From the NCBI GenBank assembly GCA_023426145.1, contig JAFABG010000025.1:124001-188000 (forward strand): DNA of 64,000 nucleotides. Reading direction: 5' to 3'. Source of the stretch: Bacteroidota bacterium. Its GTDB lineage: Bacteria > Bacteroidota > Bacteroidia > Bacteroidales > Bacteroidaceae. The notes beneath the pieces were generated by a model, which saw only the letters and a list, made by a program, of their open reading frames with translations, was not told the DNA's origin and did no database searches. Positions 36,195 to 45,360 of this stretch are shown here, in pieces (the stretch's first letter is position 1; the number at the start of each line of letters is the position of its first letter). Made by a program: the position numbers and the translations under genes.

Positions 36195-37610
36195 ATGATG
36201 CAAATGAATTCGAAAACATTCACTATCCTAATCTTATGTTTAATGATGGGCACTGCGCGTGCTAATCCGGTTGATATTGATAAAGCATTCAAAGAGAGTG
36301 CCAAAATAGAGAAACAGATTAAACGTACTTCTTTTCCGAAGCGAACATATCTCATAACAGACTTTGGTGCAAAAGCAGACAATGAATCTGAACCTTGCCA
36401 CGAGGCGATCAATCAAGCGATCCTCGAATGTAGTTTAGCAGGAGGAGGAACGGTAGTTGTTCCTAAAGGAACCTTCTACACCGGTCCCATTACATTGAAA
36501 AGTAATGTTAACTTTCACGTAGAAGAGGGAGCCGTACTTAAATTTTCTACCGACCAAAGTCTGTATTTCCCAGCTGTGTTGACTCGATGGGAAGGAATAG
36601 ACTGCTACAACGCACACCCATTAATTTATGCTTATGGAGAAACGAATATTGCTATCACAGGCAAAGGCGTTATCGACGGACAAGGTGCAAATGAGAATTG
36701 GTGGGCCATGTGTGGAGCAGCTAAATTTGGCTGGAAAGAGGGAATGGTAGCCCAACGTAATGGCGGGCGCGAACGTTTGCTCATGTATGGGGAAACCTCT
36801 ACACCGGTATACAAAAGAATAATGAAACCGGAAGATGGTATGCGCCCTCAGCTACTCAACCTGCATTCTTGCAACACCATATTGATAGAAGATGTCACCT
36901 TGCTAAATTCTCCATTTTGGGTCATTCACCCTCTATTCTGTGAAAGCCTCATCGTACGTGGAGTGAAGGTGTATAATCGAGGACCTAATGGAGATGGTTG
37001 CGATCCTGAATCGTGCAAAAACGTATTGATAGAAAATTGCCTCTTCGACACCGGAGACGACTGCATCGCTATCAAATCGGGACGAAACGAAGATGGGCGC
37101 AAATGGAATATCCCAAGTGAAAACATCATTGTACGTGGCTGCAAAATGAAAAATGGGCATGGCGGAGTAGTAGTCGGAAGCGAAATATCCGGTGGATACC
37201 GCAATCTCTTCGTAGAAGACTGTGAGATGGATAGTCCAGAGTTAGATCGCGTCATTCGCATCAAAACCAGCACCTGCCGAGGAGGACTTATAGAGAATGT
37301 CTATGTAAGAAATATCACTGTAGGGCAATGTCGAGAAGCCGTTCTTCGAATAAACCTACAATACGAAAACAGAGAAAAATGCAAACGTGGATTTGATCCT
37401 GTTGTTCGCAACGTACATTTAAAGAATGTCACTTGCCAGAAAAGTAAATTTGGAGTATTGATCATTGGATTAGATGATGATGAACATGTCTCCAATATCA
37501 GTGTGGAAGATTCTCACTTCAACAATGTGGCTAAAGGGACAAATGATATAAAAGGAGCCAAGGATGTAGTCTTCAAAAATCTCTATATTAACGGTGAGTT
37601 AGTGAAATAG
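36195..37610 (+). CDS. GH28-family polygalacturonase-like hydrolase
   Basis: The 471-residue protein has a signal peptide (cleaved near ARAN) and a full GH28 beta-helix. All four canonical motifs are present: NGDGCDPES, GDDCIAIKSG with D288 and D289, GHGGVVVGSE with H322, and RIK with R355 and K357. This agrees with an active inverting hydrolase, probably exo-acting on oligogalacturonides, as is common in Bacteroides. It closes the second block, starting 14 bases after the DUF4450 gene, and a large hairpin follows. It differs clearly from the first GH28, which has altered motifs. Confidence 0.92.
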   Translation: MMQMNSKTFTILILCLMMGTARANPVDIDKAFKESAKIEKQIKRTSFPKRTYLITDFGAKADNESEPCHEAINQAILECSLAGGGTVVVPKGTFYTGPITLKSNVNFHVEEGAVLKFSTDQSLYFPAVLTRWEGIDCYNAHPLIYAYGETNIAITGKGVIDGQGANENWWAMCGAAKFGWKEGMVAQRNGGRERLLMYGETSTPVYKRIMKPEDGMRPQLLNLHSCNTILIEDVTLLNSPFWVIHPLFCESLIVRGVKVYNRGPNGDGCDPESCKNVLIENCLFDTGDDCIAIKSGRNEDGRKWNIPSENIIVRGCKMKNGHGGVVVGSEISGGYRNLFVEDCEMDSPELDRVIRIKTSTCRGGLIENVYVRNITVGQCREAVLRINLQYENREKCKRGFDPVVRNVHLKNVTCQKSKFGVLIIGLDDDEHVSNISVEDSHFNNVAKGTNDIKGAKDVVFKNLYINGELVK

Positions 37611-37656
37611 GGAAATTGATTAGTGCTTATCGATTTTTTAATAATCACTCAAAGAA

Positions 37657-37716
37657 AGAAGTATGCCAATGCGCCTTACAAATGCTGTATGCGCATTGGT
37701 ATACTTCTACTATTTT
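37657..37716 (+). terminator. Long hairpin, probable terminator of the GH28-GH105 block
   Basis: Bases 37657-37674 and 37691-37708 form an 18-bp stem with one G-U wobble and a 16-base loop, followed by a T-rich run (37711-37717). It lies between the GH28 stop and the HTCS promoter. Confidence 0.7.
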
Positions 37717-37717
37717 T

Positions 37718-37742
37718 CACCAATTACCATCGTTGATTGGTG
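37718..37742. promoter_or_regulatory. Inverted repeat upstream of the HTCS gene
   Basis: CACCAAT (37718-37724) and ATTGGTG (37736-37742) are perfect inverted arms 11 bases apart, about 84 bases before the HTCS -7 box. It is a candidate protein-binding site; no binding protein is known. Confidence 0.3.
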
Positions 37743-37825
37743 TATCTCGGAACTCATACAGGATGGAGTGCAACCTACAAAGCAATTCTTACATCCGTGT
37801 GCGCACACTATTTGGATTATTTTAT

Positions 37826-37833
37826 TATATTTG
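37826..37833 (+). promoter_or_regulatory. -7 box of the HTCS gene; supports its start
   Basis: TATATTTG matches TAnnTTTG exactly and lies 28 bases before the ATG at 37862, so upstream in-frame starts are unlikely. Confidence 0.6.
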
Positions 37834-37861
37834 TTCCAAATTCACAATTAATAGAGATACT

Positions 37862-40800
37862 ATGATAAAACACAGACTTTTGTTAGTAATCTTTCTTCTT
37901 AGTTTGTTTTTACAAAATGCTTACTCTAATATTGAGCTAACTGCCAAGCAAATGAGAACAAGCGATGGATTACCAAGCAACTCAGTGCGCTATGTTTATC
38001 AAGATAGCAAAGGCTTTTTATGGTTGGGTACACTTAATGGGTTGACCCGTTATGATGGAAACTCCTTTCTCACCTACCAACTAAACACAAATTCAGGCAA
38101 GCAACTCTCGCTGGCCGATAACCGAATCAACTACCTTACAGAAGATAAAAATGGATTTCTTTGGATAGGCACAGTGCCCGAATTATACAGTTGCTATGAT
38201 TTACAAAAAGCCTCTTTTGTAGATTTCACGGGCAATGGTGAACATGAACAAAATTATTCAAGCCTCTTTACTGCTTTCAATGGCGATGTTTGGCTCTGGC
38301 ATAAAGGTAACGGAGCTAGACAAATTATCTGTAACAAGGATCGATCAATGACTTCTGTTACTTACAAAACGGAAAATGGAAATCTACCTAGTAACCGAGT
38401 GAGGTTTATCAATGAGGATGCCACAGGTTGCATCTGGATTGGCACACAAAAAGGACTGGTATACGTCCGCAACGGCAAAGTTAAGTTTGTGGACCGAGTG
38501 ATGGATTTTGCTTATTCATTTGCCTACAAACAAGACATGTATTTTCTAACGCGGGATGGGAAAATATATAATTATAATCACCAATCGAAAACATTCACTC
38601 ATCAAGCGTCACTTCCCGACGCTGCCGGACATACCTCTTCTAGCGGACATTTGTACCTAAAAGACCAATGGATCATCTTCACGTCTACAGGCACTTATCG
38701 GTTTAACTTTCAGACGCATAAAGTCGATATATTCAAAGAGCTAAACATACAAAATGGCCGAGTGATGCGTGATAATCGCGATAATTATTGGGTGTACAAT
38801 CACTCAGGGCGCATCTACTATATCCTCTCTGAGACAGGGAAAATGAAAGCGTTTCAATTATTCCCGGAAGAACAAGTGAACTATATTGACTTAGAGCGCT
38901 ACCATGTGGTGCACGACAATAGAGGAATAATCTGGATATCCACTTATGGGAACGGTTTATTTGCCTATAATATTGCCGAGGATCAAATGGAACATTTTGT
39001 TGCAAATCCCAATAGCACCTCTCCTATCACCTCAGATTTCATCCTTTATCTGATGGAAGATAAATCAGGAGGAGTCTGGGCCAGCTCTGAGTTCTCGGGA
39101 TTATCTCGTATCTCTATATCTAACACGGGTATTACCCGCCTTTTCCCAGGAAACGAACATGTCTATGATCGTTCGAACACCGTCCGACTGTTAAGAAGAA
39201 TGTCTGAAGGAGAAATATGGGCAGGAACATTAAAAGGGGGTATGCATCATTATGACATCAACCTTGAAGCGAAAACGGATCATAAAAGCGTGCAATATAA
39301 CGTATATGCTATTGCTGAAGACAAACATCAGAAAATATGGTTAGGCACCCGTGGAGATGGATTAAAAATTGGAGATACTTGGTATAAACCTAATGCAAAT
39401 GACCCTACGGCTCTCTCGCAGCGAAACATCTTTTCCCTTTTACGTGACAGCAAAGACCGCATGTGGGTAGGAACATTTGGTGGAGGCTTAAACTTGGCAG
39501 AAGAAATGGCCAATGGGAAATATAAATTCCGCCAGTTCTTCCAGCAAAAATACGGATTAAGAATGGTCAGAGTGATGGCTGAAGATGAGCGAGGAATGAT
39601 TTGGATCGGTACCGGAGAAGGTATCTGTATTTTCAATCCCGATTCGTTGATGGCAGATCCCAATAACTTCCACCTTTTCAGTTACACGAATGGAAACTTC
39701 TGTAGCAATGAAATCAGATGTCTTTTTCGCGATAGTAAGGGACAAATGTGGGTGGGCACATCAGGAGCTGGTTTAAATCGGTGTGAGCCATCCGACGATT
39801 ATAGTACGCTGAAATATGAACATTTTGGCACTTCTGAGGGCTTGGCTAATGATATGGTTCAAGCTATTCTGGAAGATAAATCGGGGCAACTTTGGGTAGG
39901 CACAGAATATGGTATCTCAAGGTTTAACCCACAAAACCATTCGTTCGAAAACTATTATTTCTCTTCGTATATTCTAGGGAATGTGTACAGTGAGAATAGC
40001 GCTTGCCATGGAGAAGATGGGAAACTGATCTTCGGAACAAGCTATGGGCTAACGATGATTGACCCTGCAAACATCCCCAACCGAAAATCTTCCTGGCCGG
40101 TAGTGATCACTAATTTATTCATTAATGGTACCCAGATGAACCCGGATATGCCAGACTCACCTTTAACGAAGTCGCTTGCCTACACCGACGAGATTACGTT
40201 GAAGCATTTTCAAAATTCACTCAAGCTCGATTTCTCTACTCTCGATTATTCGAGCGGACAAATTAAGTACATGTACTGGCTCGAAAATTATGACAAAGGT
40301 TGGAGCGCCCCTTCTCGCATCAGTTTTGCTTCATACAAATATTTAAATCCGGGAGTGTATACCCTACATGTCAAGTCGTGCGACAGCAGTGGAATATGGA
40401 GCGACAATGAAACGACTCTGAAAATAGTTGTAAAGCCTCCGTATTGGAGAACGAACTGGGCTATGGCCGCATACGGTATTTTACTTTTACTGGCGCTGTA
40501 CCTTACCTATCGCACCATACGCAAAATAAATCGCTTAAGCAATCGTATTAACATTGAGAAACAACTGACCGAATACAAGCTAGTCTTTTTTACCAACATC
40601 TCTCATGAATTCCGCACACCACTAACTCTGATACAAGGAGCAATAGAGAAGATGCAGCATATCAAGAATATGCCACGTGAATCGTCTCATCCGCTGAAGA
40701 TCATGAATAAAAGTACGCTGAGAATGCTGCGGTTGATCAATCAGTTGCTGGAATTCCGCAAAATGCAGAACAACAAGTTAATGCTTTCACTGGAAGAGAC

Positions 40801-42178
40801 AGACGTCATCGCTTTCCTTTATGAGATATTCCTAAGCTTCGGTGACGTAGCAGAACAGAAAAAAATGGATTTCCAATTCTATTCCTCTGTCCCTGCATAT
40901 AAGATGTTTATTGACAAAGAGAAACTCGACAAGATCACATACAATCTTCTCTCCAATGCATTTAAGTATACCCCTTCAAAGGGCACAGTCCACTTATCTG
41001 TGAGCATAGACGACATCAAGAATCTATTGTTGATTCAGGTTTCTGATACAGGAGTTGGAATTCCTAAAGAGAAGCAAGGAGAATTGTTCAAGCGCTTCAT
41101 GCAAAGTAATTTCTCGGGCGATAGCATCGGAGTTGGACTACATTTGAGCCATGAATTAACTCAAGTTCATAAAGGTTCCATCGAATACAAGGAAAATGAA
41201 AAGGGAGGATCAATCTTTACCGTTTCTATACCGACTTCCGAATCGGCTTACGAAGAAAAAGATTTCTTAGTTCCGGACAACATTCTGCTTAAAGAGTCTG
41301 ATCAACTAGTGCGTCATTTAGACGAACTTCCAGAGGAACTCCCTGAACCGGAAAAACTAAACCAACCTTTAAACAACCGTAAGATCTTGATCATCGAAGA
41401 TGACGATGACATCAGAGACTTTCTCCAAGGAGAAATAGGTTTTTATTTTGAAGTGGAAGTGGCTCCTGACGGTATCTGCGGACTGGAAAAGGCACGAGTA
41501 TACGAGCCTGATTTGATTGTTTGTGACGTCTTGATGCCAGGAATGAATGGCTATGAGGTGACTAAAAAGCTAAAGTCTGACTTTACAACTAGTCATGTCC
41601 CTATCATTCTGCTAACAGCGTTAAGCACTCCAGACAAACACATGGAAGGCATAGAAGCTGGAGCTGATGCCTATATCACCAAGCCATTTAGTATCAAGCT
41701 ATTATTAGCCCGCATATTCCGATTAATTGAACAACGCGAAAGATTACAGGTGAAATTCTCAGGTGAACCGGGGATCATTCAAACGGCTATCTGTTCTACC
41801 GATCAAGACAAAGCTTTTGTTGAGAAATTAGCTCTCATTCTAGAGCAAAACATAACACGTCCTGATTTCTCTATTGACGAATTTGCCCAACAGATGAAAT
41901 TAGGTAGAACGATCTTCTACAAAAAGCTACGCGGTGTGACTGGATATTCGCCCAACGAATATCTACGCATTATCCGAATGAAGAAAGCCGCGAAGTTATT
42001 ATTATCAGACGACAATCTGACTGTAGCCGAAATTGCTTATAAAGTGGGAATCAATAACCCATTTTATTTCAGTAGGTGCTTTAAGCTCCAGTTCGGTGTG
42101 ACTCCTTCAGCGTATAAACGTGGAGAAAGAAACGAAAACGGTGAAAATGAAGAGGATGAAAACGAAGAAGAATCTTAA
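37862..42178 (+). CDS. Hybrid two-component system regulator (HTCS)
   Basis: One protein of 1438 residues holds a whole signalling pathway. A signal peptide/membrane anchor (1-22) is followed by periplasmic beta-propeller repeats of the Reg_prop type (about 25-760: GLPSNSVRYVYQDSKGFLWLGT and many WIGT/WVGT repeats) and a Y_Y_Y domain. A membrane helix (about 866-888) leads to a histidine kinase with H915 in NISHEFRTPLTL and ATPase motifs NLLSNAFKYTPS and DTGVGIPKE. Next come a receiver domain with D1222 in CDVLMPGMNG and a C-terminal AraC-type DNA-binding domain. It senses PUL breakdown products in the periplasm. A frame extending upstream to 37616 crosses the terminator and the -7 box and is rejected. 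Confidence 0.95.
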   Translation: MIKHRLLLVIFLLSLFLQNAYSNIELTAKQMRTSDGLPSNSVRYVYQDSKGFLWLGTLNGLTRYDGNSFLTYQLNTNSGKQLSLADNRINYLTEDKNGFLWIGTVPELYSCYDLQKASFVDFTGNGEHEQNYSSLFTAFNGDVWLWHKGNGARQIICNKDRSMTSVTYKTENGNLPSNRVRFINEDATGCIWIGTQKGLVYVRNGKVKFVDRVMDFAYSFAYKQDMYFLTRDGKIYNYNHQSKTFTHQASLPDAAGHTSSSGHLYLKDQWIIFTSTGTYRFNFQTHKVDIFKELNIQNGRVMRDNRDNYWVYNHSGRIYYILSETGKMKAFQLFPEEQVNYIDLERYHVVHDNRGIIWISTYGNGLFAYNIAEDQMEHFVANPNSTSPITSDFILYLMEDKSGGVWASSEFSGLSRISISNTGITRLFPGNEHVYDRSNTVRLLRRMSEGEIWAGTLKGGMHHYDINLEAKTDHKSVQYNVYAIAEDKHQKIWLGTRGDGLKIGDTWYKPNANDPTALSQRNIFSLLRDSKDRMWVGTFGGGLNLAEEMANGKYKFRQFFQQKYGLRMVRVMAEDERGMIWIGTGEGICIFNPDSLMADPNNFHLFSYTNGNFCSNEIRCLFRDSKGQMWVGTSGAGLNRCEPSDDYSTLKYEHFGTSEGLANDMVQAILEDKSGQLWVGTEYGISRFNPQNHSFENYYFSSYILGNVYSENSACHGEDGKLIFGTSYGLTMIDPANIPNRKSSWPVVITNLFINGTQMNPDMPDSPLTKSLAYTDEITLKHFQNSLKLDFSTLDYSSGQIKYMYWLENYDKGWSAPSRISFASYKYLNPGVYTLHVKSCDSSGIWSDNETTLKIVVKPPYWRTNWAMAAYGILLLLALYLTYRTIRKINRLSNRINIEKQLTEYKLVFFTNISHEFRTPLTLIQGAIEKMQHIKNMPRESSHPLKIMNKSTLRMLRLINQLLEFRKMQNNKLMLSLEETDVIAFLYEIFLSFGDVAEQKKMDFQFYSSVPAYKMFIDKEKLDKITYNLLSNAFKYTPSKGTVHLSVSIDDIKNLLLIQVSDTGVGIPKEKQGELFKRFMQSNFSGDSIGVGLHLSHELTQVHKGSIEYKENEKGGSIFTVSIPTSESAYEEKDFLVPDNILLKESDQLVRHLDELPEELPEPEKLNQPLNNRKILIIEDDDDIRDFLQGEIGFYFEVEVAPDGICGLEKARVYEPDLIVCDVLMPGMNGYEVTKKLKSDFTTSHVPIILLTALSTPDKHMEGIEAGADAYITKPFSIKLLLARIFRLIEQRERLQVKFSGEPGIIQTAICSTDQDKAFVEKLALILEQNITRPDFSIDEFAQQMKLGRTIFYKKLRGVTGYSPNEYLRIIRMKKAAKLLLSDDNLTVAEIAYKVGINNPFYFSRCFKLQFGVTPSAYKRGERNENGENEEDENEEES

Positions 42179-42280
42179 AGATTCCGACATATTCCATAGT
42201 TCTTGTATCATTTTTACTATCTGAATCGTAACGAAAACAGATACCTTTACGCCATATTAACCCTAAAGTGCGGAATGAGC

Positions 42281-44434
42281 ATGAAAAATAAACCAAATGA
42301 TATGTTGACTTTTGTGAAGAAAATAGGAACGATCACGACAGTAATAACCGGAGTGCTTGTAACAGCATGCAGCACAACCCACAATGAGCCTATTGACCGC
42401 CAAGCACTTGTGGCACGAAATAATCCGCAAATTACTGCCTTCGATTCGTTAGCATCACTATCGGTAGGAAATGGAGAATTTGCCTTTACTGTCGATGCTA
42501 CCGGATTGCAAACTTTTCCGGTTGAATGCTCGGCGGGCATACCTTTAGGAACGCAAAGCCAATGGGGATGGCATAGCTTTGATAATCCCAAGAATCTAAG
42601 ACCGGAAGAGGCTTTGAAAGAGTATGATTTCGGACATGGACACAAAGAGCTTTATGCCACACAATTCAAAGAAGAAGGACGAGCCAAAGAAGCATCCAAC
42701 TGGTATCGTGAAAATCCGCATCGACTACATTTGGGAATCATTGGATTTGAGCTTGGCAATGAAGCTGATCCGCAGCAAATCACGGACATCCACCAGGAGT
42801 TGGACATGTGGAAAGGTGAAATAAAAAGCCATTTCAACTATAAAGGTGCAAACTTTGATGTTAAAACGCTGTGCCATCCTCAACAAGACATGGTGGCTGT
42901 TGAGATCGAATCTAAATCACACGCCGGAATTAAATTTCGTTTCCCCTACCCAACAGGAGGACATTGTGATGATGCCTGCAATTGGGATGCGGACGATAAA
43001 CATCGAACAACTCTAATTAGTGAAACCAAGCAGAGTGCTATTCTTAAAAGAGAAATTGATGATACTACCTACTATGTTACGATCTCTTGGAAAGGAAATG
43101 CCAAACTCAATGAGAAGAGAAAAAACTACTTCGTTTTGGTTCCGCAAGATGACAAATTCTCGTTCACTTGTCTATTCACCCCCAACAATAACCCAACTGA
43201 AACTATATCAACAGCAAGCACAGAACAAGCTTCTACAAAATATTGGGAAGATTTCTGGACCAAGGGTGCAGCTGTAGACTTCTCTAAATGCACCGATGTG
43301 CGGGCTAAAGAACTTGAACGAAGAGTGGTATTGAGCCAATATCTGCTTGCCATTCAATGTGCTGGTAGTACTCCTCCACAAGAGACAGGGCTTACTTATA
43401 ACTCATGGTTCGGCAAGTTTCATTTGGAAATGATCTGGTGGCATCAGGCACAGTTTGCCCTATGGAATAGAGCAGAATTGCTCGACCGTACACTGGGTTG
43501 GTATGAGAAAGTGGAGCCTGTTGCTAGAGAAATAGCTCGTCGACAAGGATTCGACGGTGTACGCTGGATGAAAATGACTGATCCGAGTGGAACGGAAGCA
43601 CCCTCCAAAGTTGGTAGCTTTCTAATCTGGCAACAACCGCATCTCATTTATTTAGCCGAACTGCTCTATCGAAGTGCACCCGAGAATAAAGAGGTCATTG
43701 AGAAGTATGGCAAACTGGTGGAAGAAACTGCCGAATTCATGTATTCTTTCGCCTCTTACGACACCCTCGACGGACGCTATATCTTGAAAGGAGCCATTCC
43801 AGCACAAGAGACACTACGTGCTGCCGAAACGGTGAATCCACCATTTGAACTTTCTTATTGGCATTTCGCCATGAAAGTGGCGCAAGAATGGCGCGTACGA
43901 CGAGGATTACAGCGCAATCTTCAGTGGGATGAGATGATTGATAAACTTTCTCCGCTTGCCTACAATGAGGATCATCTATATCTAGCCGCAGAAACTGCTA
44001 CAGATACCTATAAAGACATCCGTTTCACTTCAGACCACATGGCAGTATTAGGGTCTGTTGGTATCTTGCCTATGAACAAACTGATTAGGGAAGATTATAT
44101 GAAAAACACCTTGCACTGGATCTGGGACAACTGGAACTGGGGAAAAACATGGGGATGGGATTATCCGATGACTGCTATGAATGCTGCACGAATGGGCGAG
44201 CCTGATAAAGCTGTAGGTGCCTTATTAATGGATAAACGTACGAATACCTACCTTGTGAATGGACATAACTACCAAGACGCACGTCTACGAGTTTATTTAC
44301 CGGGTAATGGAGGTCTTCTGACTGCTGTGGCAATGATGTGTGCCGGTTGGGATGGATGTAAGGAACATAACCCTGGATTCCCCAAAGATGGGAAATGGGA
44401 TGTACGCTGGGAGAATTTAAAGCCTATGCCATAA
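42281..44434 (+). CDS. Six-hairpin-glycosidase-like lipoprotein of unknown activity
   Basis: From the ATG at 42281 the protein has 717 residues with a lipoprotein signal ending LVTAC. The N-terminal third (about 50-290) is beta-rich (SLSVGNGEFAFTVDATGLQTFP). The remainder looks like an (alpha/alpha)6 barrel with GKFHLEMIWWHQAQFALWNR, RWMKMTDPSGTEAPS and YPMTAMNAARMGEPDKA. The plan resembles GH65/GH95-type enzymes, but I cannot fix a family. It follows the HTCS and ends the locus, so it may act on a pectic side chain. The lipid anchor is followed by STTHNEP, which is not strongly acidic, so localisation is uncertain. A -7-like box TACCTTTA is at 42242-42249. Confidence 0.7.
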   Translation: MKNKPNDMLTFVKKIGTITTVITGVLVTACSTTHNEPIDRQALVARNNPQITAFDSLASLSVGNGEFAFTVDATGLQTFPVECSAGIPLGTQSQWGWHSFDNPKNLRPEEALKEYDFGHGHKELYATQFKEEGRAKEASNWYRENPHRLHLGIIGFELGNEADPQQITDIHQELDMWKGEIKSHFNYKGANFDVKTLCHPQQDMVAVEIESKSHAGIKFRFPYPTGGHCDDACNWDADDKHRTTLISETKQSAILKREIDDTTYYVTISWKGNAKLNEKRKNYFVLVPQDDKFSFTCLFTPNNNPTETISTASTEQASTKYWEDFWTKGAAVDFSKCTDVRAKELERRVVLSQYLLAIQCAGSTPPQETGLTYNSWFGKFHLEMIWWHQAQFALWNRAELLDRTLGWYEKVEPVAREIARRQGFDGVRWMKMTDPSGTEAPSKVGSFLIWQQPHLIYLAELLYRSAPENKEVIEKYGKLVEETAEFMYSFASYDTLDGRYILKGAIPAQETLRAAETVNPPFELSYWHFAMKVAQEWRVRRGLQRNLQWDEMIDKLSPLAYNEDHLYLAAETATDTYKDIRFTSDHMAVLGSVGILPMNKLIREDYMKNTLHWIWDNWNWGKTWGWDYPMTAMNAARMGEPDKAVGALLMDKRTNTYLVNGHNYQDARLRVYLPGNGGLLTAVAMMCAGWDGCKEHNPGFPKDGKWDVRWENLKPMP

Positions 44435-44550
44435 GATGAGGCGATTATAACTGATACATTCTTGTAAAAGACCAATTGAATGGTTCAACCTAAACATGCG
44501 AAGGAAACAGGTAAGGAAACATCATTCAATACTTTAATCATGGAGTATTT

Positions 44551-44643
44551 TGCCAATGCCAATACGCTGGCACAGTTGTGCCAATAGGTTGGCAAAGCAG
44601 TGCCAATATAGTGGCAAGCTTGTGCCAAAGGCTTGGCACAAGC
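44551..44643. repeat. Phased array of alternating TGCCA/TGGCA motifs
   Basis: Nine copies of TGCCA or TGGCA start at 44551, 44557, 44568, 44579, 44589, 44601, 44612, 44623 and 44633. After the first two, orientation alternates and spacing is 10-12 bases, close to one helical turn. The last pair forms perfect 11-base arms (44618-44628 and 44633-44643) with a 4-base loop, and 44568-44583 is a near-perfect palindrome. There is no T run, so it is not a classical terminator. A minus-strand frame across it (44485-44745) looks non-coding. Confidence 0.8.
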
Positions 44644-44698
44644 AAAACAATAGCTTTTCAATGCAATCGTATAGGAAGATAGCACATTTAAGTACATA

Positions 44699-44735
44699 AA
44701 AAAAGGGGATTCACCACTACCGGTGTTTCCCCTTT
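44699..44735 (-). terminator. Terminator after the YbjQ-family gene
   Basis: On the minus strand AAAGGGGA and TCCCCTTT pair, with an inner CACC/GGTG helix, followed by a long T run. It lies 40 bases past the stop. Confidence 0.75.
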
Positions 44736-44774
44736 CTGCACACAATAAATATCAATAAATATTAATCAAATCAA

Positions 44775-45098
44775 TTAATCTTCAATCTTCACAGCAGTTC
44801 CATTAGCAGTTACCATGAGCATACTACCATTTCCACCCACCGTCTCGTAGTCCAAATCAACACCGATCACAGCATTTGCACCCATTTGAGCAGCCTGTTC
44901 TTGCATCTCTTGCAAAGCAGTGTTTTTTGCCATACGCAAGACTTCTTCATACGAACCCGAACGGCCACCAACAATATCTCTGATACTGGCAAAGAGATCA
45001 CGGAACACATTAGCACCAATAATCGTTTCACCGGAAACAATGCCATAATACTTCACAATTCGTTTTCCCTCGATAATGGGAGTAGTAGTCACTAACAT
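44775..45098 (-). CDS. YbjQ/UPF0145 family protein
   Basis: The 107-residue cytoplasmic protein matches the YbjQ family in length and motifs: MLVTTTPIIEGKRIVKYYGIVSGE, a central GRSGSYEEVLRMAKNTALQEM, and the conserved GANAVIGVDLDYETVG. The family forms pentameric small domains once described as heavy-metal-binding, but its role is not established. It appears monocistronic, with a weak -7 box (TATCCTTG, 45169-45162) and a terminator just downstream. Confidence 0.9.
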   Translation of the reverse strand: MLVTTTPIIEGKRIVKYYGIVSGETIIGANVFRDLFASIRDIVGGRSGSYEEVLRMAKNTALQEMQEQAAQMGANAVIGVDLDYETVGGNGSMLMVTANGTAVKIED

Positions 45099-45173
45099 AG
45101 TATTTCTGCTTTTAATTTTTTAGTTCTTTATTATTAGACGCACAACACCCCCGAAAAGTTGCAAGGATACATA

Positions 45174-45214
45174 AAAAAATGCAGCTATATCACACCTCAA
45201 TGTAATATAGCTGC
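45174..45214 (-). terminator. Orphan leftward terminator
   Basis: GCAGCTATAT (45181-45190) and ATATAGCTGC (45205-45214) are perfect 10-base arms. On the minus strand they are followed by a T run (45174-45179). No protein gene ends between it and the sufS terminator. Confidence 0.7.
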
Positions 45215-45360
45215 TCAATTAGAGTTAAAAGAGAGAGAGAATTTATAGAAAGCGTGGTCTCACGACCAACTTAATATACCTAAAATGTTTTTGTTTTTAC
45301 TATAAGACGCAGAAAAGGGCAAAACACTGCACTCGATAGATCGTTTTTTTAGTTAAAGAA

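Larger units (their letters stand above)
44435..44774. other. Intergenic region between the PUL and ybjQ
   Basis: This 340-base stretch contains the TGCCA/TGGCA array (44551-44643) and the terminator of the ybjQ-type gene (44699-44735). No gene is supported here, and I see no separate terminator for the lipoprotein gene to the left. Confidence 0.65.

Noticed and set aside
37616..37861. N-terminal extension of the HTCS
   Set aside because: It crosses a terminator hairpin and the gene's own -7 box, and the true signal peptide begins at 37862.
44618..44643. Classical terminator at the end of the phased array
   Set aside because: The stem is perfect, but no T run follows on either strand.
44485..44745. 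An 86-residue minus-strand frame
   Set aside because: It spans the TGCCA/TGGCA array and the ybjQ terminator, and its sequence is a reflection of the repeats. It is most likely non-coding.
45328..45350. Plus-strand terminator made by CGAT-AG-ATCG and a T run
   Set aside because: A 4-bp stem is too short to support, and no plus-strand gene ends there.
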